A stretch of 64,000 bases of DNA, taken from positions 2,046,001-2,110,000 of the forward strand of contig NZ_CP014304.1 in the NCBI RefSeq assembly GCF_001562275.1, written 5' to 3'. A program made the position numbers and the translations under genes. Each line of letters starts with the position of its first letter. Positions within the stretch are counted from its first letter, which is position 1. Shown in pieces: positions 1 through 7,687 of this stretch. The notes under the pieces are model-generated. The model worked only from the letters and a program-made list of their open reading frames with translations. It was not told where the DNA came from and did not search any database. The DNA is from Hymenobacter sp. PAMC 26628. Its GTDB lineage: Bacteria > Bacteroidota > Bacteroidia > Cytophagales > Hymenobacteraceae.

Positions 1-1
1 G

Positions 2-907
2 CAGCCCAACCACCCCACCGACGGCCTGCGCGGCATCGCCGCCAGCCTCGTGGACGGCCTGCGCTACGGCAGCGGCGACGCCGTGATTGGCATCAACCCG
101 GCCACTGACAATACGCAGGCCGTGAGCAACTTGCTGCACATGCTGGACGCCGTGCGCGAGCAATACGCCATTCCCACCCAGGCCTGCGTGCTGTGCCACG
201 TCACCACCGCTTTGCAATTGATTGAGCAGGGGGCCCCGGTAGACCTCACGTTTCAGTCCATCGCCGGCACCGAGGCCGCCAACGCCAGCTTCGGCCTCAA
301 CCTGAGCGTGTTGCAGGAAGCCTGGGAGGCCACGCGGGGCCTGAACCGCGGCACGGTGGGGCAGGACGTGATGTACTTCGAAACCGGCCAGGGCAGCGCC
401 CTCTCGGCCAATGCCCACCACGGGCTGGACCAGCAAACCTGCGAGGCCCGGGCCTACGCCGTGGCCCGGCGCTTCCGGCCGCTGCTGGTAAATTCGGTGG
501 TCGGCTTCATCGGCCCCGAGTACCTCTACGATGGCAAGCAAATCATCCGGGCGGCGCTCGAAGACCACTTTTGCGGCAAGCTGCTGGGCCTGCCCATGGG
601 CGTGGACGTGTGCTACACCAACCACGCCGAGGCCGACCAGGACGACACCGACACGCTGCTCACGCTGCTGGGCGTGGCGGGCTGCAACTTCGTCATGGGC
701 GTGCCCGGGGCCGACGACATCATGCTCGGCTACCAGTCCACGTCCTTCCACGACGCGCTGTACCTGCGCCGGGTGTTGGGCCTGCGCCCGGCCCCCGAGT
801 TCGAGGCCTGGCTGGTGCAGCAGGGCATTTTCGACGCCCAGGGGGCCCTGCTGCCCGCGTCGGCTGCCGCCCCGCTGCTGGGCCAGCTGCCGGCGCCGCT
901 GCGGTAG
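2..907 (+). CDS. eutB: Ethanolamine ammonia-lyase large subunit, 5'-truncated by window edge
   Basis: C-terminal part of the catalytic large subunit of adenosylcobalamin-dependent ethanolamine ammonia-lyase, which splits ethanolamine into acetaldehyde and ammonia. The frame is open from base 2, and the first visible residues (QPNHPTDGLRGIAASLVDGL) already read as EutB, so the GTG at 50 is not the start; the true start lies outside the window. Family blocks visible include FETGQGSALSANAHHG, FIGPEYLYDG and GVPGADDIMLGYQ, and the stop fits a normal C-terminus. The partner subunit EutC is normally encoded next door, but here it is about 5 kb downstream at 5997. A palindromic repeat begins about 48 bases after the stop. 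Identification is secure. Confidence 0.95.
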   Translation, partial: QPNHPTDGLRGIAASLVDGLRYGSGDAVIGINPATDNTQAVSNLLHMLDAVREQYAIPTQACVLCHVTTALQLIEQGAPVDLTFQSIAGTEAANASFGLNLSVLQEAWEATRGLNRGTVGQDVMYFETGQGSALSANAHHGLDQQTCEARAYAVARRFRPLLVNSVVGFIGPEYLYDGKQIIRAALEDHFCGKLLGLPMGVDVCYTNHAEADQDDTDTLLTLLGVAGCNFVMGVPGADDIMLGYQSTSFHDALYLRRVLGLRPAPEFEAWLVQQGIFDAQGALLPASAAAPLLGQLPAPLR

Positions 908-948
908 GGCCCCGGGAGTGGCGTTATTCCCAAATAAAAACTGCACAA

Positions 949-1077
949 AAATGAACGGTCATGCAGCGCGCAGCGAAGCATTTCTACTGCGCCAGTAATC
1001 AGGGATTAGTTACGCGGGAAAGTTGCTTCGCTGCGCGCTGCATGACCGCCTTTTTTCTAATTCGAGAACAAGTCTAC
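949..1077. repeat. Palindromic MITE-like repeat, copy 1 (after eutB)
   Basis: A perfect 25-bp inverted repeat (arms 956-980 and 1024-1048, built around GCAGCGCGCAGCGAAGCA) encloses a 43-nt core and is followed by the tail ATTCGAGAACAAGTCT. The copy at 6830-6975 has a matching core (CAGTAA..TCA....TAGT..GCGGGA.AG.TGCTTCG) and tail (ATTCAAGAACAAGTCT) in the same orientation, but different complementary outer arms. Only the fold and the core and tail sequences are shared. It sits directly after eutB and could also act as a transcription terminator, since TTTTTT follows the right arm. Confidence 0.75.
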
Positions 1078-1132
1078 TAAGTGTTTCCTCCGTTTCCTGC
1101 TGGTTGATGGTTGCTTAACCACCGCCCCGCTG

Positions 1133-3544
1133 CTAGCCGCCGAAGCCGCCGGTGTCGCCTTTGGGCTGGTTTTCGATGGAGCTTGCGGGCTTGTTATTGC
1201 CCAGAAACCAGGTGAAGCCCAGGTAGCCCACGCGCGTTTCGTACTTGGTTTGCAGGTCGGCGCTGAGGCCGTCGGCGGCCAGCTGAGCGTACTGGCGGCG
1301 CGTGTTGAACAGGTCGCTGACGCGCAGGGTGAGCGCGGCGCGGTCGTGGAATAGCCGCTGGCGCAGGGCCACGTCCACGCCGTACACGGCCAGCAGGCGG
1401 CCCTGCGGCACCACCAGCGGGGCCCGGTAGTTGCCGCTAAGCTGCAGGGCCAGCGCCTTGGTGGGGCTGAAAGTATTCAGCAAGTACGCCGTGCCGGTGA
1501 AGTTGGCGCGGGTGCCGTCGCCGGCGTAGCTGGCCACCTGGCTGCGGAAAAACGAGCCGTTGGCCGTGAGCTTCCACCACGCCGCCAGCGGGTGCGTGAG
1601 CGAGATTTCCAGCCCGTAGCTGGCCGTGCGGCCGAAGTTGGCGTAGCTGGTGCGGGCAATGAAATCGGGCTGCCCGCTGAGGCGGGTCGCCAGGGTATCA
1701 ATCGTGCGCAGGCTCTGGATGGATTGGCTGGCGAAGCGCCCGAACAGGGTGGTGCTGAGCGTGGTGGCCTGCCACGCCACCTGGTGGCCCAGCTCCGCCA
1801 CGTGCACGTACTCGGGGCGCAGGTCGGGGTTGCCCACCACGTAGTTGCGGGCATCGGAGTAGATGGGCAACGCAATGATTTGCAGAAAGTTGGGCCGGTT
1901 GAGCCGGCGGGAGTAGCTGAGCTGGAGGCGCTGCTCGTGGGGCAGCGTGCGCGCCACCGTAGCCGAGGGGAATACATTAAAAATGCGCTGGCTGGCCGAG
2001 CCCGTGGGCAGTACCTGGGCTTGCAGCCCCGTAAATTCGGCGCGCAGGCCGGCCTGGTAGTCCCACGCCCCGGCTTTCTGCTGGTAAGAGCCGTAGGCTT
2101 GCGGGATAACCTGCTGGTAGCGGTAGCGGTACGAGCCCGCTTCCTGCCGAACAAATTCGGCTTCGGCCGTTGGCTGCACCGCATAATCGGCCGTGCCGGG
2201 CGTCACCATCACGTCCGCCTTGACCCCCGCCCCCCAGCGGCGCTTTTCGTCCAGCGGGTGCACGTAGTCGACCTGCGCCGAGGGCATCTGAATAACTACG
2301 TCGAGCAGCTGCTGGCGGGCCTGGCGCGAGTAGCTGGCGGGGCCGTCCAGCACGCGCTGCTGGGTCGTCACCGTGCCGCCGTCCAGGGTATAGGTGGCGC
2401 TGGCGGTTAGCTCGCGGCCGGGGTGGGCGGCCCAGGTGCGCCGGTAATTGCCCGAGACGCGGCCGTCGTAGAGATTGTCGACTTCCAGGTTTTGGTTTTG
2501 CAGGGTAATGGTAGGGTCGCTATCGTGGGTAAGCAGGGTAGTAAAGTTCTGCGTGGTCCGGAAATCCTGTTTATTGCACTGGGCCGTCAGCGTAAAATGT
2601 TGTTCGTCGTTGAGGGCGTATTCAACGCCCAGGCGCAGGTTATAGTTGGTTTGGTGGCGCATGTTGGAGCCCGTCTGGTCGGTGCGGGTGGTGCGGCCGT
2701 CCACCGTGGCCACTTGCTGCAAGGCCGAGCTACCGTGAAACTGATTGTTCAGTCCATCAGCTCCCCCAAAAAAGTTGAATTTGCCGACCTGCCGGTTGAG
2801 GTTGAGCGACGCGCTGTACTTATCGCGGGTGCCCACCGTGGCCAGCACGTCGCCGTTCCAGCCGGGCTGGGTTTGCTTTTTCTGCACCAGGTTGATGATG
2901 CCGCCCGTGCCCTGGGCCGAATACTGGGCCCCCGGGTTGGTGATGACCTCGATGGTTTCGAGGCGGCTGGCGGGCAGCTGGTCGAGGCGCAGGCTGCTGG
3001 GCGCGGGCTTGCCGTCGAGGTAAAGCGTGACGCTGGAGCTGCCCCGCAGGCTCACCTGCCCGTTGTCGTCCACGGCCACGGCGGGCACTTTCTGGAGCAC
3101 ATCCGCCGCCGTGCCGCCCGCGCTGTTCAGGTCCTTCGCTACGTTGACAATGGTTTTGCCCAGCTCGTTGACCACCGCCGCCTTTTCGCCCTGCACCACC
3201 ACGCCGCCGAGCTGCACGGCCGCCGGTGCCAGCAGCCACTCGCCCAGGCGAACCGCCGGGGCCCCGGCGCGCAGCACAACGAGCCGGCGCGCGGACTGGT
3301 ACCCCAGGGCCTCGGCCCGGAGCAGGTACGTGTTCGGCGCGAAGCCAGCCAGCGCAAACGTGCCGTTTTCAGCCGTTTGGGCGTTGCCCGCCAGGGTGGA
3401 GTCGGGCAGCCGCAATAGCAAGACGTTGGCAAAGGGCAGCGGCTGGCGCGTGCGCTGGTCCAGCAGCGTACCAGCTATTTGCCCGGGGCCCTGGGCCGCC
3501 GCAAGTTGGGGCAACAAGCTAACCACCGCCAGCAAGAAAGCCAT
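1133..3544 (-). CDS. TonB-dependent outer-membrane receptor with carboxypeptidase-like N-domain
   Basis: Outer-membrane protein of the beta-barrel family fed by TonB; the substrate cannot be told from sequence. From the chosen start (ATG at 3544) there is a hydrophobic signal segment ending LAAAQG. A carboxypeptidase-regulatory-like beta-sandwich follows at about residues 20-105 (IAGTLLDQRTRQPLPFANVL). The plug domain lies at about 125-225, with DVLQKVPAVAVDDNGQVSLRG and GTGGIINL. The rest is a long barrel with many aromatic girdle residues. The frame stays open to 3709, but that 55-codon extension is AT-rich, has no signal-peptide character and looks like promoter DNA. It stands alone, divergent from no close neighbour, inside the segment separating eutB from eutC. 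Confidence 0.9.
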   Translation of the reverse strand: MAFLLAVVSLLPQLAAAQGPGQIAGTLLDQRTRQPLPFANVLLLRLPDSTLAGNAQTAENGTFALAGFAPNTYLLRAEALGYQSARRLVVLRAGAPAVRLGEWLLAPAAVQLGGVVVQGEKAAVVNELGKTIVNVAKDLNSAGGTAADVLQKVPAVAVDDNGQVSLRGSSSVTLYLDGKPAPSSLRLDQLPASRLETIEVITNPGAQYSAQGTGGIINLVQKKQTQPGWNGDVLATVGTRDKYSASLNLNRQVGKFNFFGGADGLNNQFHGSSALQQVATVDGRTTRTDQTGSNMRHQTNYNLRLGVEYALNDEQHFTLTAQCNKQDFRTTQNFTTLLTHDSDPTITLQNQNLEVDNLYDGRVSGNYRRTWAAHPGRELTASATYTLDGGTVTTQQRVLDGPASYSRQARQQLLDVVIQMPSAQVDYVHPLDEKRRWGAGVKADVMVTPGTADYAVQPTAEAEFVRQEAGSYRYRYQQVIPQAYGSYQQKAGAWDYQAGLRAEFTGLQAQVLPTGSASQRIFNVFPSATVARTLPHEQRLQLSYSRRLNRPNFLQIIALPIYSDARNYVVGNPDLRPEYVHVAELGHQVAWQATTLSTTLFGRFASQSIQSLRTIDTLATRLSGQPDFIARTSYANFGRTASYGLEISLTHPLAAWWKLTANGSFFRSQVASYAGDGTRANFTGTAYLLNTFSPTKALALQLSGNYRAPLVVPQGRLLAVYGVDVALRQRLFHDRAALTLRVSDLFNTRRQYAQLAADGLSADLQTKYETRVGYLGFTWFLGNNKPASSIENQPKGDTGGFGG

Positions 3545-3911
3545 GACCTTTCCCGAGTTTACAAGTGCCAAACGGCCGCGAGCATGATGCCGTAACCAAG
3601 CTGCTAAAAGCCTGATATTTGAGGTAAGTGCTTGGTTAATAAATTTGCTTGCAATGCAAGATACCAGGCAATACCTAGTAGGTTGAGTTGAGTAGTGGGA
3701 CGAATTCATGAGAGATTTGAAGGTTAAGCGAGATGAAAACGTAGCGTCGTTGGTCGCAGTCGCTCCCGGGCGCTGGGGGCTTTAGAGGCCATCGGGCGAA
3801 CAGGCCCCACGGGGCAGGGCAGTTAACTTCAGGCAGGTCTCGTGAGGTTCACGCCGGCCCGACTGAAGTTGACGGCTCTGAAAGGCGGGGCAGAAAAAGC
3901 GTTGCGTGGGC
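3545..3911. other. Intergenic region upstream of the TonB receptor
   Basis: No convincing gene. The part next to the receptor start is AT-rich compared with the surroundings. It holds a 13-bp palindrome, CTTGCA-A-TGCAAG at 3648-3660, that could be an operator, but only this one copy is seen. Confidence 0.4.
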
Positions 3912-4343
3912 CTACTTTGCCTGGCGGCGTAAGTAGAGGTAGTAGGCCAAAAAGCCCAGCGCGGTGCTGAAAAGCAGAATAATAACGGAGTGAAGGCCCA
4001 GGGGCAGGTACCGGCTGCACAGCAGGAGCCCCCCACCGCTGCTCAACAGCAGTGCGACCCACTTCACGACCTTGTTCTGCTCGTCCTGCGGGCCGGGTAG
4101 GAGGCGTTCGACAATGCTCTCCGAGGTAGCCGACGTAATTATCTGCCGCTTCAGTAGGTAATTCAAGACCAGCCTGATAGCGGCCAACACGAAGTAACCG
4201 AGCAGAAAAAGCGCGAATGCGGGAAAAAGGACCCGTCGGGCGAATTCCAACGCGTTGTTATCAAGGGTCAGCCCCGGGATACTCTGCGCCGGGGCCCCCC
4301 AGGCAGTCAGGCAAAAAAGCAGAAGCAGCCAGGTGCGTTTCAT
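3912..4343 (-). CDS. Membrane protein of unknown function, third gene of the sigma-factor operon
   Basis: A 143-residue protein not assigned to a named family. From ATG 4343 it starts with a signal-peptide-like stretch (KRTWLLLLFCLTAWGAPAQS). Three hydrophobic segments follow: about residues 36-61 (FPAFALFLLGYFVLAAIRLV), about 94-111, and about 115-132 just before the basic C-terminus YYLYLRRQAK. The upstream ATG at 4370 would add nine residues and spoil the signal peptide. It lies 60 bases downstream of the anti-sigma gene on the same strand, so it is probably co-transcribed and may be a sensor or effector of that regulatory unit. That role is inferred from position only. Confidence 0.6.
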   Translation of the reverse strand: MKRTWLLLLFCLTAWGAPAQSIPGLTLDNNALEFARRVLFPAFALFLLGYFVLAAIRLVLNYLLKRQIITSATSESIVERLLPGPQDEQNKVVKWVALLLSSGGGLLLCSRYLPLGLHSVIILLFSTALGFLAYYLYLRRQAK

Positions 4344-4403
4344 GGGGTGGGCCGGGGGGTAGTACCGCATGAGACCGGCCAGCGCCGGTCGGGTTGCAAA
4401 AAA

Positions 4404-4841
4404 TTACGAAAAAGTGAGCAGGCGCATGTGCCGGCGGTGCCGGACCAGCAACTCCAGGCCCTGCCCGGCCACGACGAAGCCGGCCACCGCCACTAGCCCG
4501 GCGCCCAGCCCAGTTGACCAGTTCTGAAACACCTGCCCCAGCGCGCCGCCAAACAGCGCCACAAACGCGACCACTACCCCCAACACCGGCACGGCCACCA
4601 GCACGAGCACCCAGGGGAAAGCTGGCTTCGGCCGGGGCAGCTGGGCCAGTACCGCCGCCGCGAGATCAAAATTAAAAGCGGGTGGCGGCAGGTGGGCCGC
4701 GGCGGCAAACAGCTGCCGGTACGTGGCTACCCGGGCCTGGCAAAGGCGGCAAGCGGGCAGGTGGGTGGCCGCCGCCGCTGGGAGCGGGGCGGCGGCCGCG
4801 GCAAGTTGCAGGTTGTCGTCGGAAAGGTGGGGCTGGGTCAT
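4404..4841 (-). CDS. Anti-sigma factor, single-pass membrane protein with HX3CX2C motif
   Basis: A 145-residue protein. Its N-terminal cytoplasmic part contains THLPACRLC (about residues 28-36), a HxxxCxxC zinc-type anti-sigma motif. Two hydrophobic segments follow, about residues 75-100 (FPWVLVLVAVPVLGVVVAFV) and about 115-133. The start is fixed by the ATGA overlap with the sigma gene: ATG at 4841 shares bases with the sigma TGA at 4840-4838. The longer frame reaching 5195 is only a shadow of the sigma gene. The adjacent upstream ECF sigma factor is the expected partner. The signal sensed is unknown. Confidence 0.8.
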   Translation of the reverse strand: MTQPHLSDDNLQLAAAAAPLPAAAATHLPACRLCQARVATYRQLFAAAAHLPPPAFNFDLAAAVLAQLPRPKPAFPWVLVLVAVPVLGVVVAFVALFGGALGQVFQNWSTGLGAGLVAVAGFVVAGQGLELLVRHRRHMRLLTFS

Positions 4842-5452
4842 AGGTCGTCGCGGTGGTAGGTGGCCAGCAGGCGTTGCTTCAAGAGTTTGCGCGCCCGGAA
4901 TAGGTAGTTTTTCACCGTCCCGTCCGGCAGGGACGTTACCTGGGCGATTTCCTCGTAGCTCAATTCTTGTTGGTGGTAGAGGGCAACCAGGGTGCGGTAG
5001 AGCGGGGGCAGCTGCTCGATGGCCGCGCTTAAAATGCCGGCCAGGTCTTGGTCGAAAAGGGCCGTTTCCGGGTCGTAGCCCGGCCCGGCCACCGGGGTTG
5101 GGGGGCCCCGGCGGCCTGCTTCCGCCGCGTCGTCCGGCGTGGGCTCCGCCAAGTCCACCAGCACCAGCTGCTTCTTTTCCAGGTAGTGCAGGCACGTATT
5201 GTAGGCAATCTGACCCACCCAGGTTGAGAGCTTGGCCTGAAACTTAAACCCGGCCAGGTTCTTGAAAACCTTCAGGTACACTTCCTGCGCGATGTCCGGG
5301 CGGTCGGCGGGGTGGCGAATCATCTTGAACACCAGCTGCGTCACCAGGCCCTCCGTGCGCCGCACGAGCTGCCCAAAGGCCGCGGTATGGCCCCCCAGCA
5401 CCTGCGCCACCAGCTGCTGGTCGGTTACCGGAGGGGTGGGCGAGTGGCTCAT
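4838..5452 (-). CDS. RNA polymerase ECF-type sigma factor
   Basis: Sigma-70 family extracytoplasmic-function regulator of about 204 residues from ATG 5452. Region 2 is at about residues 20-85 (LVRRTEGLVTQLVFKMIRHP, DIAQEVYLKVFKNL, FKFQAKLSTWVGQIAYNTC). Region 4 is at about 145-195 (LPPLYRTLVALYHQQELSYE, EIAQVTSLPDGTVKNYLFRA). The linker is longer and more Pro/Gly-rich than usual. It is the first gene of a three-gene operon, with a 4-base overlap into the anti-sigma gene, so the pair is probably translationally coupled and post-translationally antagonistic. Its regulon is not visible here. Confidence 0.9.
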   Translation of the reverse strand: MSHSPTPPVTDQQLVAQVLGGHTAAFGQLVRRTEGLVTQLVFKMIRHPADRPDIAQEVYLKVFKNLAGFKFQAKLSTWVGQIAYNTCLHYLEKKQLVLVDLAEPTPDDAAEAGRRGPPTPVAGPGYDPETALFDQDLAGILSAAIEQLPPLYRTLVALYHQQELSYEEIAQVTSLPDGTVKNYLFRARKLLKQRLLATYHRDDL

Positions 5453-5630
5453 CTGCGGATGAGACCGATTAATCGGGAAGATGTTGCACGCGAACGTATG
5501 TGGGGCCCCCAACCGGCGCGCCTTTTCTTGCCCAATACTCTATTCCTGCGCTCGTGCTACCCCTTGCCCTGAGAATGGCTTTGTTCCTACCTTGGGGCAA
5601 AACAGCAACCCAACGCGCGCCGGCCAAGGC

Positions 5631-5960
5631 ATGTCACTGCCCATGTCACTGCCCATGTTAAAAGTGCTTTCTTACGGCCTGGGTTTTTGCCTGCTGCTGG
5701 CACTGCTGGCTACGTACGTGCTGTTTTGGGGCCCCGGTGCTTGGGACAGGCGGCGGAATTGGAAAAACTCGTACCGGGCCCGCGCCGGAATGCCCGTGCG
5801 CGAGGCCCGGGCCATTATGGGCCCCGGGGGCCGCCAGTCCGTCTACCCCGGCTCGGGCTAAGTGGCGTATTTCTACGACCCGCCGCCGCTGGCCGCGGAT
5901 CTTATTTCCTTTTCAGCCGGGAAGGACAGCCTGGTAATCGGCGTTAACCACGGCGAATAA
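5631..5960 (+). pseudogene. Small membrane protein interrupted by an in-frame TAA
   Basis: The frame from ATG 5631 (or 5643 or 5655; the first 24 bases are a tandem ATGTCACTGCCC duplication) gives one membrane helix (YGLGFCLLLALLATYVLFWG) and then WDRRRNWKNSYRARAGMPV, EARAIMGPGGRQSVYPGSG. TAA stops it at 5859-5861. The same frame continues as VAYFYDPPPLAADLISFSAG, KDSLVIGVNHGE to a TAA at 5960. That continuation reads like the rest of a small beta-rich lipid-anchored or membrane protein. The simplest reading is a recent nonsense mutation; a sequencing error or a genuinely short protein are alternatives. Family not recognised. Confidence 0.5.
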
Positions 5961-5996
5961 CCGCCGCGCCCTGCCCCAACGCCTTCCCCGCCGCCC

Positions 5997-6779
5997 ATGC
6001 CCGAAACGCCCGCTTCTCTGCTACCCGCCGCCGACGGCCCCGCGCCCGACCCCTGGGCCGGGCTGCAAGCCTTCACCGCCGCCCGCATCGCCCTGGGGCG
6101 CACGGGCACCAGCGAGCCGCTGCGCGCGGCGCTGGCCTTCCGGCTGGCCCACGCCCACGCCCGCGACGCGGTGTACTCGGCCCTGGACGCCGACGGGCTG
6201 ACGGCCGCGCTGGGGCCCCTGGGCCTGCCCGTGTGCCCGGTGCACAGCCGCGCCCCCGACCGCCCGGCCTACCTGCACCGCCCCGACTGGGGCCGCCAGC
6301 TCAACGAGGCGTCGCGGCAGGCGCTGGGGGCCCTGGGGCCGGGCCCCTGCGACGTGGCCGTGGTGCTGGCCGACGGCCTCTCGGCCACGGCCGTGAACGC
6401 CCACGCCGCCCCGCTGCTGGCGTTGCTGCTGCCGCCGCTGCAAGCCGCCGCCCTGCGGGTGGGGCCCCTGGTGCTGGCTGCGCAGGCCCGCGTGGCGCTC
6501 GGCGACGAAACCGGCCAGCTGCTGGGGGCCCGGCTGGTGCTGGTGCTCATCGGCGAGCGGCCGGGGCTGAGCGCACCCGACAGCCTGGGGGCCTACCTCA
6601 CCCACGCGCCCCGGCCGGGCCTCACGGACGCGGCCCGCAACTGCGTCTCGAACATTCGGCCCGAAGGCCTGGGCTACGCCGCGGCGGCCGATACGCTGTT
6701 GTTTCTGCTGCGCGAGGCCCTGCGCCGGGGCCTGTCCGGCGTGGCGCTGAAGGACGAGTCGGGCCGGTTGGGCGCGTAA
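5997..6779 (+). CDS. eutC: Ethanolamine ammonia-lyase small subunit
   Basis: A 260-residue EutC, the small subunit that completes the adenosylcobalamin-dependent lyase with EutB. Family blocks are visible: [34 protein letters not shown], a [10 protein letters not shown] segment, and the terminal [20 protein letters not shown]. Length is normal and the ATG at 5997 gives the expected N-terminus. It is not next to eutB (ends 907) but separated by about 5 kb of genes transcribed mainly the other way, so it needs its own promoter or a long read-through. No microcompartment shell genes are nearby in this window. A palindromic repeat follows about 60 bases after the stop. Confidence 0.93.
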   Translation: MPETPASLLPAADGPAPDPWAGLQAFTAARIALGRTGTSEPLRAALAFRLAHAHARDAVYSALDADGLTAALGPLGLPVCPVHSRAPDRPAYLHRPDWGRQLNEASRQALGALGPGPCDVAVVLADGLSATAVNAHAAPLLALLLPPLQAAALRVGPLVLAAQARVALGDETGQLLGARLVLVLIGERPGLSAPDSLGAYLTHAPRPGLTDAARNCVSNIRPEGLGYAAAADTLLFLLREALRRGLSGVALKDESGRLGA

Positions 6780-6829
6780 GGCCGGGCTTAGTACAAGCGG
6801 GGAAGCGTTAGTAGGCTTATTTCCAAATA

Positions 6830-6975
6830 CTGGAAATCTTCAACGTCATGCTGAGCTTGTCGAAGCATCGCTCCCGCGGCAGTAAATCATGTTTAGTCAG
6901 CGGGAGAGCTGCTTCGACAAGCTCAGCATGACGTTCTTTTTACGGCGTTTCTGATTCAAGAACAAGTCTATTCAA
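6830..6975. repeat. Palindromic MITE-like repeat, copy 2 (after eutC)
   Basis: A perfect 26-bp inverted repeat (arms 6842-6867 and 6910-6935, around GCTGAGCTTGTCGAAGCA) with an inner CTCCCGC/GCGGGAG stem and the tail ATTCAAGAACAAGTCT. It shares core, tail and orientation with the copy at 949-1077 but has different outer arms that are still fully complementary. The right arm is followed by TTCTTTTT, so it may terminate eutC transcripts. Confidence 0.75.
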
Positions 6976-7113
6976 AACCCGCGCCGTGGTGGGCCCCGAG
7001 GAGCAGTTCCAGGGCCCCGCGCCGAGCGCCGCGTCCGGGGCCGCCGCCGCCCCGGATTAGGGCCCCCGGCCGCGGGGCAGTTACTTTGGGGTTTTACGCG
7101 GCTTTTGCTTGTT

Positions 7114-7665
7114 ATGATTACGCTAGAACCCTTCGGCCCCGCCGATTTTGCCCAGCTCATCGCCTGGATCGACACCGAGCAGCTGCTCAGCGAGTGGTGC
7201 GGCTCGCTCTTCGCCTTCCCGCTCACCCCCGACGATTTGGCCTGGTACATCCGCGGCGCCAACGACTTCGCCGCGCCCGACGTGTTCATTTACAAGGCCG
7301 TAGAAGCCGCCACCGGGCAGACGGTGGGCCACATCTCGCTGGGCAGCATCAGCGCGCGCGACCGGTCGGGGCGCATCACGCGGGTGCTGGTGGGGCCCGG
7401 CGCGGCGCGCGGGCGCGGCTACTGCGGGGCCATGGTGCGGGCGCTGCTGCGCATCGGCTTCGAAGCGTTGGGCCTGCACCGCATCGGCCTGGGCGTGTAC
7501 GACTTTAACCACGGCGCCATCCGCTGCTACCGCGCCTGCGGCTTCCACACCGACGGCACCCTGCGCGACGTGGCCCGCCACGGCGACGCCTACTGGAGCC
7601 TGGTGGAAATGAGCATTCTCGGGCCCGAGTGGCGCGCCCAGCAGGCGGCCCTGGCGGCCGGCTAG
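7114..7665 (+). CDS. GNAT family N-acetyltransferase
   Basis: A 183-residue GCN5-related acetyltransferase of the RimJ/RimL-like type, transferring acetyl from acetyl-CoA to an amine; the acceptor is unknown. The acetyl-CoA loop is ITRVLVGPGAARGRGYCGAM at about residues 90-110. The beta5-alpha4 region is GLHRIGLGVYDFNHGAIRCY, followed by RACGFHTDGTLRD. ATG 7114 is preferred over the in-frame TTG at 7105, because the protein then begins MITLEPFGPADF. A TACTTTGG box at 7082 resembles a Bacteroidetes -7 element 25 bases upstream of the TTG. It converges with the glycosyltransferase ending at 7688. Confidence 0.88.
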   Translation: MITLEPFGPADFAQLIAWIDTEQLLSEWCGSLFAFPLTPDDLAWYIRGANDFAAPDVFIYKAVEAATGQTVGHISLGSISARDRSGRITRVLVGPGAARGRGYCGAMVRALLRIGFEALGLHRIGLGVYDFNHGAIRCYRACGFHTDGTLRDVARHGDAYWSLVEMSILGPEWRAQQAALAAG

Positions 7666-7687
7666 GGCCCCGGGCGGCGCCGGCCGG

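Noticed and set aside
2..6779. A microcompartment-type ethanolamine utilisation island
   Set aside because: Only the two lyase subunits are seen; no shell protein, eutA, eutG or eutD homologue is present in the window.
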